From positions 174,700-238,699 of the forward strand of contig VWPU01004525.1 in NCBI GenBank assembly GCA_013398955.1: a stretch of DNA of 64,000 nucleotides, in the 5' to 3' direction. The position numbers and the translations under genes were made by a program. Under the pieces are notes generated by a model. The model was not told the DNA's origin. It made no database searches and saw nothing but the letters and a program-made list of their open reading frames with translations. This document shows, in pieces, positions 37,701 to 51,500 of this stretch. The stretch's first letter is position 1; the number at the start of each line of letters is the position of its first letter. Origin of the DNA: Callaeas wilsoni. Taxonomy: Eukaryota; Chordata; Aves; Passeriformes; Callaeidae.

Positions 37701-40700
37701 TCAGCTTGCTGCTTTGCAGAGAGTGATGGTGAAAAGCAGTCACTTGTGGCTCCCTTGAACAGCGCTGTGGTTGTTTTGGAGGAGGCAGCTATTCAATAGC
37801 TGGAGCAGTGCAGGGATGTGTCTGTAGTCAGCAAATGCATTGTTTCTGTCACACAAAAGGCACAAGACGAACTGAATCAGCTCATGCAAACAGCGTGAGC
37901 TCAGCTTCTCCTTGGCTTCTTGCTGGAATTACTTCATTCAGGGCCTTGCTGCTTCCATAGTTCCATAGAGCAGAACTGTGGTGCTGTTTGAAACAAATTC
38001 CATCTGCTCTTTGACATGGACTTTTTGTGCTTTAATATGTAACAAATACCTTGTGAATGACCTACCAATTAATTGATGTTTTCTTAGCCTGCACCAGAGC
38101 TTTGCATGGTTTCGCACACATCTTCAATATGAACTGGTTTTTATCACTGCCTTTGTGCAGGGTACTTGTTTTCATCTTGCGTTAAATATGAAAAATGAAT
38201 TTCAACATTAGCTGAATCCATTTGGGGACTAGGACTTTTTATTATAAATAAAATTATTCATTAGTTATGTCCAATTTTTTTTTTCAGTAGACAAGGTATT
38301 GATCTTTAGATTTGTGTTCAGGATGCCATAAGAAGAACTAGCACAAAAGGAACACAGCAACATTTGTAAATTGATTGAATGCAATATGTAATGACAGAGA
38401 CAAACAGCAGATCTATGGCAATACTATATTATACAAAGCATTTTTCAGTAGTTTATTGAATTGGTTATTAAAAGGAACAGTCTTTCCAGCTGGGAACAGC
38501 AAGCTGAGGGTTATTGGGACCAAGTAATTTTATAGAAATTTGTGGTGGACACTTTGGCTCCCTTACTAAGGGCACATGCATGTGTGTAATAAATTAGAAT
38601 AAATACTTTACAACAACTTTTCATATGGGATTGATTAGGAAAAGATTTTTCCATTTAAAAAAAACAACAGAAAGGGAAACAAAAAAAGAAGACTGTTTAC
38701 CTGTTACATGCTGAATTTCACTGGACTATTTTGTATTGCTCTTTTTGTAGATATCTAAGTTTTCCCACCAGAAAGTATTCTGAATGTGGAGAATAAACCA
38801 TGTATAAAACCCCAAAACATATGATATTTTCTGGCAACTTCATCACTACGTGAGGTTAATGGTCATTATTTGTTGCCGAGGCCGTGTGCTGTTCTGTGAA
38901 TTACTGCCGCTTGTTTTTGTTATTAATGAGCAGAGAAAACATTAGTTGAACCAGATGCTCCCTTCAAAGGCTCGCTAACACCCCGAGCCGCAGTGTAATT
39001 GTTCTGGGTCTGCTGCAGGGGTGGGACGGGATCCAGGGTCAGGCAGTGTGAGAGCAGCATCTGCTCTGCTGCACAGTCTGGCTGCCTGGGAGCTCCCTGT
39101 CATCCGCTGTCACGATTGCTGTGCTGCGTGAGACTGATGTCTTCTGTAGGGCCACGGATATTTTCCTAATGCTTTCCTTAATAGTTTTGCCGTTAAAAAG
39201 AAACGATCCTTTTGATTAGTATTGTTACTTGATATAGTTTCAAAGAAATTTTTCTTTTAGTTGCAGACCTGACAGATAGCACACTGGAAAGAACAGTAGT
39301 ATTCTCTCACAAGTTTGGTTGAAAGCCGTAGTATTTATATTTTACATGAAATTTTAATTCTTCATGAAGTTACAGAACTGCTGTTATGATTTTATTTGTA
39401 CATTACACATTTATCATATCTATATTTATGCTCCATAATTATGAATTTTATGGGTTCCAGCCTAAATAAGTGTTAATATTTACCATAAAACTAAGATTAA
39501 GAAAATAAAATTCCATTATATTGCAGAATATATAACTTTATATCTACATATTGCAATAATGTACACTGCATGTTTGCAACAACTTGTTATACATATCTAA
39601 CCTTGTGGGAAAGCACTCTTTTTTTACAAAAAATGAAAATTACAGAAGCTTCCTATAAATTACTATTATTATTAATTTGTTTAGCACAATGTTCAGGAGC
39701 AGTCATGCTCCCTTTAGCTCTTTAGTAAAGAGCTAAAAATAAAGGGGTTTGGTAAGGACTTTGTAATTTAAATATGAGGCTGGAGATGCAAGGGAATCAC
39801 AATGGAGACACAAAATGTTGTTTGGTACAATAAGGCCTGGAATACTTACATGAATTTTTCAAAATGTGTAATAGCACTAGAAGAGGAAGGCATTAAAAAG
39901 AGGATGCAGTTCCTTTGCTGGTGCAGCAAAGACCTCCTGAATGGGAAGAACAGATATAAATGATGCATCTTATCTGAAAATGGGGGGAAATATAGAATAT
40001 ATCTCTTCATCAGGAATGCAGAGGAAATTCAAACTTACTTTATGTATTGTAAATATCTGAAGCTGTTGCATATCAGTGAAAACTCCTGAGTTTTTTTACC
40101 TCAGATCCCAAATAAAGCTGTTCCTTGGCTCTTCCTTACTGATCCCTCAAGTAGGATTTATTAATGCTTTATAATGTTTACTTGCACAAATAAGAGTAAG
40201 AAAAACAGTTCCTATGCTTAATAACTTCTAGCAAAATTAAGCTATGTGGTGCGGAGGGCAAGGAGTGGGACTGTGCCCTTGGCAGCACCAAGCCAAGAGC
40301 AGCTTTGCCGTATTCTCAAGTTCCCTTCTGGGAAAAGGGCTCTCCTCAAGCAGCCCAAAGAATGACTGAGCCACTCTGTGTGTGCAAACCACTTGAACTT
40401 CCTGGTGATAGAGAGGCCAGTTAATTATCGCAGGGCTGGAGTCGTTTTGTTTGCAGTCTACAAACAAAAGGACAGTGTTTGACTCGCGTTAAGAAATGCT
40501 GCTTCTGAAGATAACCGATTCAGGGCTCTGTGCACAAAAGCTTGTCTGTATGACTTATTTGTGGGGATGGAGTTCAACTGTCTCATTTGGACTGATAAAA
40601 ATGCTTTCTCCCCCTTCAAATCTTGTCTTGCTTGGAAGATGCTCATGTTGAAAGAGGACGTCCTTCACCATAAGGATATACAATTCTGTTTGCATTGATA

Positions 40701-41754
40701 TACTGGTATTGATGAAAATCCCATTCTAAATCCTTTGTGCCAGTATTGTAAATAGAAAGAGAAAAAAAATGAAAGTAATGTAATTAGAAGTATTTCTATT
40801 TGCAAATGGTGTAAATTACCAATTAAATTACACATTTACATGTATTCAGCAGATTAGTGGTAAGAATTTCTCAGATTGTAGCACACCCTACATTGGAAGA
40901 GGTGTTAGGAAAGCTGGGTAAGGCCACATAAGGGAGAGGCAGTAGTTCATAGGTTGGAGCCTGCTGCATCTTACCGATGCTGTGGAGGGCCGAGCAGCCT
41001 CTTACTAGGCATGTGCTGAACCAGCCTTCAGCCCTGACTGTGTGGAGAGTAATGACATCTCTGGGCTTGTGAGCAGTGTCATAATAGGTTGGATCTATGC
41101 AATTAAATTTCCTGACTACATTACTAACAAATACTAAAGTTCAGCTAAAAAATTCTGGTTCCATTTTTGTCTAATCGCTTTTATTCACCTGTTTGTCATC
41201 ATCAATTGGAACTTATAAATGACTGAAACCACATTATGCATGAACCTCTCTATGGCTTTGTGTGTTTTAGGGGCACTCACTGTCCAGTTCTGAAGGTGTA
41301 TTAGTAATGTGTGCCTTCTAAAAGTGGAACTGCTTGTCCTTACGAGCTCCAGGGACAGGCAGAAGCGCTCCCATTTTGTCACATTTACCCTCATTGTCAC
41401 TTTTCAAAGCATGTTACAACAGTAGTTTCAAAGTAACTGAAATGAATCTACTTTGAGTTTTCTGTCATTGGGGTGACAGAAATACCTGGTAAAAGAATTT
41501 ATTTTAGCATAGCAAGAAACCTGCCCAAATGTTTAGTGAGAAAAGCCTCAATCTAAGGAGCTGGAAGAAGTCAAGCTTAAAAAGCAGAAGAGCAAAGCAA
41601 TGTGGAAGGATATGGAATTAAGTGGTAGCAGACTCTTGTATGAAAAGTGGCAGGGAGACTGAGGCAGGCCTTAGAAAATGTTAAAGGAGTGTTCCCTTTG
41701 AGATTTAACACAATAAAGGGCATTCTTGTTTAGAAAACTGTGAAGTCCTGCTTA
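34707..41754. other. Intronic stretch without recognised genes
   Basis: A 13-bp direct repeat (gatgcttgatcag) at 34739 and 34754 lies just after the exon. A GC-richer patch lies at 38875-39155, and the hairpin at 39713 is listed separately. Two overlapping-region minus-strand frames of about 150 codons at 36768-37743 are in different frames and resemble no known protein. Confidence 0.55.
39713..39737. repeat. Perfect hairpin palindrome, 12-bp arms with 1-base centre
   Basis: The left arm tttagctcttta (39713-39724) is followed by g and then the exact reverse complement taaagagctaaa (39726-39737). With one central base it could extrude as a cruciform or form a stem in RNA. There is no U-run after a GC stem, so this is not a bacterial-style terminator. 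Confidence 0.9.
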
Positions 41755-42079
41755 TCTTATCACTCTCTGCAGCTACCTGAAAGGAGGTTGTAGAGACGTG
41801 GAGATCAGTGTCTTCTCCTGAGGAACAAGCAATAGGACAGAGGAAGTTGCTTGAAGTTGTTCTGAGGGAGGGTTAGATTGGACATTAGGAAAAATATGTT
41901 TGTCAAAAGTGTTGTCCAGCTGTGGCACAGCTGCCCAATGCAGTGGAGGGGTTTAAATGACGTGTGGATGTGGCACTTGGGTACATGGGTTAGCGGTGGC
42001 CTGGGCAGTGTTGAGATAAGGGTTGGGCTTAATGAGATTAAAGGTCTTTCCCGACCTAAACAGTTCTATGATTCTATAA
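41755..42079 (+). mobile_element. CR1 LINE fragment, 3' end, sense to FHIT
   Basis: This is a 5'-truncated copy of chicken repeat 1. It is recognisable from CTACCTGAAAGGAGGTTGTAG, AGATTGGACATTAGGAAAAA and GGCACTTGGGTACATGG, and from its 3' terminus TTCTATGATTCTAT, the characteristic CR1 tail. Relative to typical copies it lacks about 20 bp before GGGGTTTAAATGACGTG. It covers the last part of ORF2 and the 3' UTR and has no coding capacity. The 5' edge is approximate. Confidence 0.9.
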
Positions 42080-43024
42080 GTAATTAATACTTTTAGTCCA
42101 GCAGTTACTTTCCAGTCTAGTAGAGAGAAAATTTGTAATTGGTGTGCTGATTGAATAAACCTGTAATTTTATCCTTTTTATCATGTCAGTAAAACCCAAA
42201 CAAATAAATGGATGGTAGATAACAAATATGAAGGAGGAGTTTGCTGCTGTTGCACTTTTGACACTACAGAAAATTTATGTACCTGCATCAGTAGCAGGTA
42301 ACCACAAGCTTTGAATTCAGGTACCAATTATCACGAACTTTGGAAAAGAAAGGAGTACAAACAAATTTTTTCCCTCAGTATATAACTGGATTTAAGTTCA
42401 GGTTGTTTTACTCATTTAAGTAGTTTCTGTTTAATGAAGGAGGTGACAGTTACAAGCCGTTCCTGCTACAGTTTGTGCACCTTTTGTCCTCAGTATAGCC
42501 ATTAGAAAGTGATTTGCAGCACACACAGAGTTAACCAAGTCTGGGCAAGGTATTGCATGACTTGCTCTTACAGCAGAATATAATTAAAAGAGATGATTGG
42601 AATACATGGTTATTCATAATAGATGTCACACAATTACCATAAGTAATGCAATACATGCAAAATCTCCATTTGTAATGAGAATAGATTTGCTGGAAAGTCA
42701 ATTGGAAATTTCATTTATTGCTTATTGTTTCCAGCATATTGGGATATTTTGTGCTTTTCAGTGTAATACAACTATGTGTTTTCTTCAGGAACATATTTTT
42801 GAGAGGCATCTGGCATGAACTTCCTATTGCAACTCCTAACAGGAGATCCAGTGAACCAATGTTAATCTGTCATCTCTTCTCCTTGCTGTGAAGAGCCTAA
42901 TATATAGTATTTTTCTGTTGAAACATACATTAATATTCCTTGACATACCATAATTATAATCTAAAGAAAATATTTCATAATTTCACAAGTAACCATTTCG
43001 TACTCCTCATATTTAGAGGACCTC

Positions 43025-43589
43025 TATCGTGGTTTAACCCTGGTCAGTGACTAATCACCACACAGCTGCTTGCTTGTTCCCCTGCAGCAGGAAAAAAGAG
43101 AGAATTGGAAGAATAAAAATAACAAAACTACTGTTTGGTATAAAGACAGTTTAACAGGTACAGCACAAGCTGCTCACATGAGCAAAACAAAACAAGGAGT
43201 TCGTTCTCTGCTTCCCATGGGCAGGGAGGTGTTCAGCCATCACCAGGAGAGCAGGGCCCCATCACGTGGAATGGTTTGAACACCCTTTCGCTTCCTTCTT
43301 CCTCCCATAGCTTCTCCTGTTTCCTTCTCCCATTTCCTTCTCCTTCCCTTAGCTCTGTATGCTGATTGTGACACCACATGGTCTGGGATATCCCTTGGGT
43401 CACTTGGGCTCAGCTGTTCCAGCTGTGTCCCCTCCCAGCTCCGTGTGCCACCCCCACGAGGTGGGGTGAGGAGCACCAAAGCAACAGTGACAACATCCCT
43501 GAGCTGTCGATGCTGTTTCCAGCACAGATCCCAAACTGCCCCATAGCAGCTCCTGGGAAGATTAACTCCACCCAGCCCAAACCAGTACA
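43025..43589 (-). mobile_element. Solo LTR of ERVL-like avian type (about 565 bp), antisense to FHIT
   Basis: On the minus strand it begins TGTACTGGTTTGGGCTGGG near 43589. It contains the GTGCTGGAAACAGC and CTGGTGATGGCTGAACACC segments typical of a widespread avian ERVL-like LTR, and ends ...GGGTTAAACCACGATA near 43025. The usual terminal CA seems mutated to TA. Flanking 5-mers (acctc before, aactt after) agree at only three positions, suggesting an old insertion. There are no gag, pol or env remnants on either side. The family call rests on remembered similarity and has not been searched. Confidence 0.75.
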
Positions 43590-46500
43590 AACTTCAGCAG
43601 CGAAGAGGGAAGTAAAGGGCATGCCATGCACATGAGAAATAAGCAGGAACGCACCCTAAACATACAGGAAGGAAGGAACAGCCCACTGTGATGTGCCATC
43701 CCAGTGCCTTCTCCAGGACACAGAGAGTGATCTATAATGCCATAGCCTGGTGTCTTCAGAGTGCCTGCTGTAGATGTCAGTCCTTTGAGGGTAAAGCCAG
43801 TTTACTGTATTCCCTCAATGAGTGCAGGTGCAGAGGTCTGGAGAAAGTCCAGTCACCAATCCAGGTTTCTTCAGATGCAACTTAAGGAAAAAGGAAAATC
43901 TCGAGCACAAGTGCTATGCTCTGATGCAGTACTAGACTTTGATACACCCGTGTAAAATAGCTTGAGTTGTGGGATGCAAGGCCTCAGGTCTGCTGGGCTT
44001 CAGCTCTTCTGGCGTCTGTGGTTTTAGGTAGGACAAAGTCCTTCCGTCCCTGTTTTCCTCCTCTCCACTGCACAGCACAGGTAACTCATACCCACTGGTG
44101 TGCTTTCCCCCGCTGGCTGCTCCAGAGGGGAGCACCTACAGGATCTTCTGTGTGTCCAGAGGTGCTCGCCTGTGCTCCTTCTTTTGTTCAGAGAATGTTT
44201 TCCTCTGTGGTTTGAAGTGATAAGTGAGACTATCAAGTACAGTGATTCTAAAAGGTCCCATAATTGCTTTGCAGAGCTTCAGCGGAGGGTCAGGCACCTT
44301 CTCTGAGCAGGTAATTGGGTAAATTATGTTTTAGTAAGTTGTCTTGTGTAAAGTTAGATACCAACATAGCAGACAATGGAGGCTTTGTTGTAAAATGAGG
44401 CTGCAGTAGGAAGTGGAGTGCATAATTCATGGATACAGATGTATTTCACTTTATCACTCATACCATATCTAGGTTTCTAAGGCTGCACAAGTGTGCATAC
44501 TCTGCTATTCATTTGCTAATGTATTTTACTTGTTGCTGTTCCTTGTAACCTGCTGACTTCTACTGCTTCTAATCAAAACATGAAAACCTCAGCATCTCTC
44601 AGTGATCTCTCTGGAGCAAATGTTCATATTGTACAATAAAAGTTGAATATTCTTCTTCTGATGCTCCAGTGTAACATTGTACTGCATTCAGATGAGTGAT
44701 CTCTCTACAGAGGCTGCCTAAGAGCAGTTACTTTTAGTTCAGGATTCAATGATCTTTTCCTGTTAGTAATTGGGAATGTTTTGTGATGGCTTGTTGCTAT
44801 TTGCTTCATGAAATTAGAAATTGTGTGCAGTGTGTATGAGTTTAAATAGGTAAATTTGGAAATTCTGCTTTTCATGCAGCCTGGTCTGACGAACTTCGTG
44901 TATTAGAATACAAGATTTTGCTCTGATTTGTATGTAAAAATGTAACTATTTATGAACATATTTTAAAAATATGTCACTGTTTCATCCAGTATTTATTTTT
45001 CTGTCACTCTCAGGTAGAATTTGCCTGGTTGTAGAGAAAGAATATATGATACAGATTATATATTTAAGTTATGCCATAGAAGTGAACATTGCTAGAATTC
45101 AGATGTTGAAGTTGAGGCACTGTGAGCACACGTGGCAGGAACACTTTCTTAGGCTCAGTTTTTTTAATGATATTTTAGTTGGATAAAGCCTAACTCATTA
45201 GGGATTTAATTCACTTTACTACCTTCATACACCAAGATAAGGGTGAGCGAAAATATAGTGAGATGTAGCTCAGTAAATAAACTGCATTCCTGGCTGAGAA
45301 GGATCCTAGAGCCCAGTAGTGAAAACATTATTGGGACACGTTTCTGGTGACGTTATTGAGTTCAAAATCATGTGATTTGGGGAGCAAGAGGAAGAAGGGA
45401 GAAGTAGAGAAAGGGGAAGGGAAACAGGTTTGTATATATGGGAACAAAATTTCCAGGAATAAAAGTCTTAGATTAACAATGGCATTAATAAGAGCTATAG
45501 CTGTAAATCTGAATGAGGGCATTCCTGAACTATGAGCAGTGATTTTTTTTTTTTAATATTTAGAGTAAACTTTGTGACTGAAAGAAATTGCTGGAGATGA
45601 AAAGAATTTGTTATTATCTGGTACTTTGAAATCAAGATTGAACTTCTCTTTAAGGTTAATAAGAAGCTATTATCTGTATGGAGGCATGATAATGGAATCT
45701 GGGTTGATATGGAGGAATTCAGAATAGTTTCTCTCTTTTTCTGTCCCTCACTGGCTGATGTGGACTGTTAATGGGACAACAATGAGCTGTGACAGTTTTT
45801 GCCATTCCCAAGCCTTCAAAATGGAATTTCATCTTCTTTAAAAGAAAGATTGATATACAAAGGAAGGGGAAAAGGTGCATTAGGAAGTGAAGTCAAGATA
45901 ATTGGATAAGCTTTCAAAGGAGAGATGCGTCTTTTTTTTGAAGTGGTACCATTTAACTTTGAAAATAATAATGGAGAGTTACAAATAAAGCAGCTTTATT
46001 GACCTCTTAACCTCATATTCCTGACAGGCACTTGAAAGGGAACATAAAGTTACTCTATTTCTAAATATCTATTAATAGCTAATTTAGAATTTGTTAAAAT
46101 CCAGCTTAGCTCATATATTAGTGATTGTATTTCTACACATTTTACAGCTTCTGTGAATTGCATTCATCGTTGGGCAAAGCTCGATTAATTTGAACTGCAT
46201 CTGAAAAAGTCTGATGTTTTGGGTTTTTAACTGCCTGATCATGAGGACATAGCAGGGCACCTCTGCCAAGCTTTACCTACCTGTCGAGTGTTTGGTGCAA
46301 GGACCACCAGCAATGCTGCAAACAATCCAGTGCTTTCTTGTTAGAGCCAATTGCCTCCTGTCTCGGCGTTCTGTAGAAACTTTTGGCACATTTGCAAAAT
46401 GAAATTGCGTGTTCTTCCCCCTGCCAATTACTTTAGCTCCAGGTAGTGCAAATTAAAGACAAAATGAAGGCAAACTTTTAAATTCAATTTGCATAGCTCT

Positions 46501-48426
46501 GTTGTGGTGGAGAGAAATTACGTTGGGAGTGAAAACTCCGTAAACACTTTGAAATAGGATAAGTATATTTTTCAAATGACTCTCAAAAAAATTTAGTGAG
46601 AGACTTGAGACATGGCTGCTTACACTGAAAAGCAGAGGAACTGGCAGAGTATTGCACGAAAGCTTTTTTTGGCTGTGTTTTATTTTCTGCAGTTGTTTTG
46701 AGTGAATGCAAAACACGGAATTGCCACCCTTAGGTAGTGAGAAGGCTTCCAGGATAAGAAAAAGAAAGCCACTTAATTAGAATCCAGTCATGTGGAAGGA
46801 TACTAATGATATTTCTGCTCAATTAAGGTTTCCTTACTATGACCCTATCAATACTAATAAAATAAGTTATACTTGCTTGTCTTTCAAAAAAATTCTGAAT
46901 TTGACCTGGAGAAAGTTCATCGCAAAAATATTGGGGAGTTGTACAATTCTATTTTTATCAACAATATTAATGGAGCATTGCTGACTTAACATAATATTTT
47001 GCTGAGGCTATTTTAGCTTAGAAAACAATGCAAGGTTTTCCTTTTTCTCTCATGTTCCTTGACAAAATAAAACTAAATGCATCTAATATCCATTATGACT
47101 TATTTATAAATACCCGTGGTATTGCATATATTTTATTAATGTGGAGAACCATCCTTCGTACATAAAAGTTTGGTGTTAAAATAAAGGACACAATGGTTTT
47201 TATAACATTTAGTATGTCTTTATATACAAATCTTAAGCTTCTTTGATCCATTTTTAAACTGTAGGGACACAAAATGTCAAGATGAGATTTATTTTTTTCT
47301 GTGTGTGTGAATGATAATCTTAATCCAAACCTCCAGCAAGAGTCTAGGTCAGGCTTTATTCATCCTTGAACAAGAACAATGTGGTCATTTATCTGGCATT
47401 CACAGCAGCATTGCTTGTTTTACTGTAACCCTGATGTGTGGTGTGGATTCTTCATTCTTGTTGAGGACTGGTTTTTAACATTCCTTGGTGTTTTAGAAGC
47501 CCATGGATTTATCTGCTCGTTTGTATCTGTTCCAGTGCTTGCAGTGTAGCAGACAGTCTGCAAAACTGACTGCTAAAACCAGGGGTATTTCTGTGCGCAA
47601 ATCAAACAGATGATTTTGTGTACCTGCTGTAGGTAAGAACTGAGAAAATTATATGTGGGATCTGTTTGGAAATGTAATGGGGTTTGATCTTCCTGATTTA
47701 AATACCAGCACACATAATAATGAGTATTTTGATGTGAAACATATACAAAGAATCTGGCACTACTAAATGAAAGAGTAAAAAAATTACCATTTTAACTAAG
47801 CAATAGAAATGCAAGGTCCTCTTCTATGCAATGGTTGGATGGCTGTTGTACCCATGTATTCCAAAAATCTACTGCTTTTGAGATATTCTTCTATTTATTC
47901 CATATGGGGGCATGGTGAGGGAGCAGGGGAAAGGAAATGATGTGCAATCCAGCTTTGAGTCTTTTCTCACATCCCCCTTGATCTTTAACCGTCACATTGA
48001 CGGTATCTGAATGAATTTAACTTTGTACCTCAGCTAAAGTGTTGTCCATGGGGGATCATTTTATATTGACTACAAGATATCAGAGTAAAGGAAATAATGT
48101 GATTTGATAACTGTGTTTTGTCACGATCGAAAAGGCACAGAGAGATGCTCTCTTTGTCTTTTTAAATAATGAAAGTTGAATCAAGATTGTCATCTGATCT
48201 GTCAGAGGATTCAGCAGCAATAACTGTCTTCCATCTCATTACTTCTCCTTCCCTTTTTAAACTTTTTAATCTTTGCAAGAAAAATTGCCAACTGTTTTAG
48301 ATCTCCAGTGTTTGTTGTGCCCATTTACTGCACGACATAAGGATACGTTCTTACTTCTAAAGCCTGTTCCCCAAGTTGGTGATTTTGTGAGGAGATGACA
48401 CTGTTCTCACCTGTCAGACACCTCCT

Positions 48427-48532
48427 GTGTTCCTTATCCCTGCAGGTTTGAAGAGAAAAAACAGTAATTTACCAAATCCGTGCTCTTTATCCCTGCAGGT
48501 TTTAAGAGGGAAAAATAATGATTTATCTGATC
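48427..48532. repeat. Diverged tandem duplication, 53-bp unit, two copies
   Basis: Both copies contain ttatccctgcaggttt followed by an A/G-rich stretch and a nearly matching aatttac or gatttatc tail. The anchor adenine at 48436 recurs at 48489, giving a 53-bp period. Roughly four fifths of positions match by eye, so the duplication is older than the 29-bp one near 5.2 kb. Edges are approximate. Confidence 0.75.
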
Positions 48533-51500
48533 TAATTCTCTTTTTTAATTTGTATTTTGGTTTAAAATGATGTTTAAGGCTGTTTCTGCCATATGTATTT
48601 GGTGGCTTAGATTTTTCAAAGCCATTGCTTTGATCATGTTGAAGGTCTCCTGTGATAATTGTTTCCACTTGTGGGCAGGGGCAATTTCATTAACTCTAAA
48701 AAGATCAATATTTGTCCTTCTTAGCAAGATGTGCATACTTGTTATTCTTAACACTGTACCAGCTGGTCAGTAGTCAGAGACTGACCAAAGTTGTTCATTT
48801 CTACCTACAAGGGGTAGAAGATAGCTTTAAGAGTAAGATACTGTGAAACATAAGGAATTTGAGAATATTTCCCAGTTGGAATTTACATGTTTGGGAACAT
48901 GTGACCATTAAAAACATGTATTTACAAGTGCTTTATTCAAAAACTAAAAATGCCACTACAAATGCTGAACAGAAAAGGAAGAGAAACAGTGTGGAGGTAT
49001 AAAATGTGTTGTGTGTTTCTCATGAGAGACCTCGAACTGTCTCACTATTGCAGGGCCGAGGAGGTTCCCTGTGAGTTCCTTGTTCCATTGTCCTCGTTCC
49101 GTGTACTGGAGCGCAGTGAAAGCCAGAAGACTCATCTAAAACTAATGTTATTCCAAATCTTGAATCTAATTTTTGTTGGTTGTCAGTTGAGCTGCTGCAC
49201 TCTGCAAAGCCTCCGCTGTCAGAGCCACAGAATTCTAAATATCTGTTTAAGAAGGTCCTTTGTGACGTCCTAATTATATCTCATGACAGCCTTGCTTTGT
49301 AGAGTATAATAATGAAACAGAAAACTTCCAAAATTAGTTTTAATATAAACACATATTATATGCAACACAGTGATAAATCTCATGAAAGTGCCATTCCCAC
49401 TGAGTAATTAAATAACATTTTACCTGTAGTGACTGCTGGATTGTCTGCCGTTTGTTAAGGAAAGGGAAGCATAAGTGTGCTGCATATACTGAAAGCAATT
49501 CAATTTGCCCAATTAGCAGCAAGGTTTAAGATTGATTTCAGTTGCATGATTCGTCTTATGATATTAGTTGTTTTGTGCCTTTTGATGTAAAAATATTAGC
49601 CCTAAAGTGTTTTTTATTTTATATTGTGAGGCTTAATTTAACTCTAAAACTTTCTATGCAGATTAGGTTGAAAATTAAGTTTAAAATATCCGTCCCATAT
49701 GAAATAAAAAGGCAGTCATCATCTTTCTGCCCTCCTCCTTGCAGTGCTGGGCACGCTGAATACCGAGGCTGTGACACAGCCTGCTGTTTTCTTCAGGGCT
49801 TTAAATCTACTCTGTTAGACACTGATGCCCAGGGCCTGGCCTTCACCAGTGTGCAGCATTTGGTAATCAGGATGTGACGGTGCATTTGGCACTGACAGAA
49901 GGAAGTAGGGAAGTAGTTAATTAGGTTTGACTCTGCAGATGACAGTGTAGCTCAGATCACTTCAGACTATAAAAATACCACAAATGAAAGACACTTGGAA
50001 GTAGTTTCCAATAAGTGGAAAAATATCTTTTTACTGGAAAATAATTTTACTGAAGCTGCAGAAACAGTAAGGAATAACTCAGAAACTGGTAGACTCTTTG
50101 TTCCCATTTCCTTCCAATACCTTTTGGCAGCTATCAGAGGTTTAGAACAGTGAAGAATGGGTAAGGTGAAGAAAAGCAATATTTTTTTTCCCAGGTCTTC
50201 AGAAAGCAAAGAAAGATAATTAACCTTAAATAAGCTCTTCAGATCAGCTAGTTGTATATGATGGCAGTTATTTACTCAATTAGAATGTCTCAATTTATTC
50301 TCCAAAGGTGTATTGGTTTGGTTGTTTCAGCTATTTTTCTGTAAATTAGGGATGCCAACAGATATACATTGCTCTGTGAATGAGGCTAGACTAATATGGA
50401 GAGGGAAAGCCTATAATTTACTCAGGTCATATTCAACAGGATTCTTGAAATTTTGCTGAACTTCTCCAGTTTCATACATGACTAAGTTGATTTTGATTGC
50501 TTAAAAGCACATTGCCCATTGGTGGTTCAGGCTAGATGAAGAACTGAAGAACATAACTGCTGTAATCTAATGAATTTTCTTCTTTTCCCGTACATAAAAT
50601 ACTGTAATAAATTAAAGACAATCTGATAAAAAGGCTGATTTGGTCTTTTAATATTAGACTCAGAGACTCATTTCGGAAGTAGCCAATTTGTAGCTAAGAG
50701 GAAAGTTGGATCTTAATAAGGCTTTTGTAATCTGGTAAACTACACTAATCAGAAAAAGGTCTTGTCTCTACTTGTACTTTTTGTAGATTTTAAACATATT
50801 TTTCCTTGTAGTAATCTTGCTGTTTCTTTGCCTATTGTGTATGTGTCTCATTTAGAAGATTGTGGTAGAAAGGGGATTCTTAGTAAAGTCACAAGGACTG
50901 TGATTTCTTAGAGTCCACTTAAATCAATGCTTAGTTACTGATGGCTGCTAATGACTGTCTAAGAACCTCTTACTGTTTTTCTTGACAATTGTTCTGATGG
51001 GAGAAAAAAAGAGTTGTATTTATGCAAATCAAGTCTTTTAGATTACTTCCTGCAGTAGTTTGGTAGTAACTGTTCATGCTGATAACCTGGGCTGAGTGTA
51101 GTGGTTTTGAATGTTAAGTATCAATAAAATAGAACTCTTTTAATGCCACAGCTGAATATGCGTCTTTCGTTTTTCTTATGCTGGTTTTGATCCACTGCAG
51201 CAGATTTTGAGTTGTGTTAAGATAAACTTTAAATCATTGCTTTCAAGAAGAGGAAAATATTACTGACAACAGATTTGCTCTTCTTTTTTCCTGTCTGGTT
51301 CCTTGCATAAATGCTACATTCTCATTTTGGATCCAGATAGCTTTAGTCAGCAATCAGTTTCCTGTGACAGTTACGTCTCAGTGTTTGAGCCCTTGTTAGG
51401 ATCACTAAGTAACCCATAGTAACAGCAGATAATATGATAAATGTACTTGGTGTGTGAAGAGCGTGGTGTTTTTAGGTGTATCAAGTGAACTCATCTTCAC

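Noticed and set aside
36768..37743. Two neighbouring minus-strand frames of 150 and 146 codons
   Set aside because: They are in different frames, resemble nothing known and show no shared splice structure. Probably chance.
39170..39200. U12-like branch sequence (tttccttaat) that might precede the next FHIT exon
   Set aside because: The sequence after the nearest AGs does not encode the conserved FHIT segment that follows Gly34, so it is a chance match.
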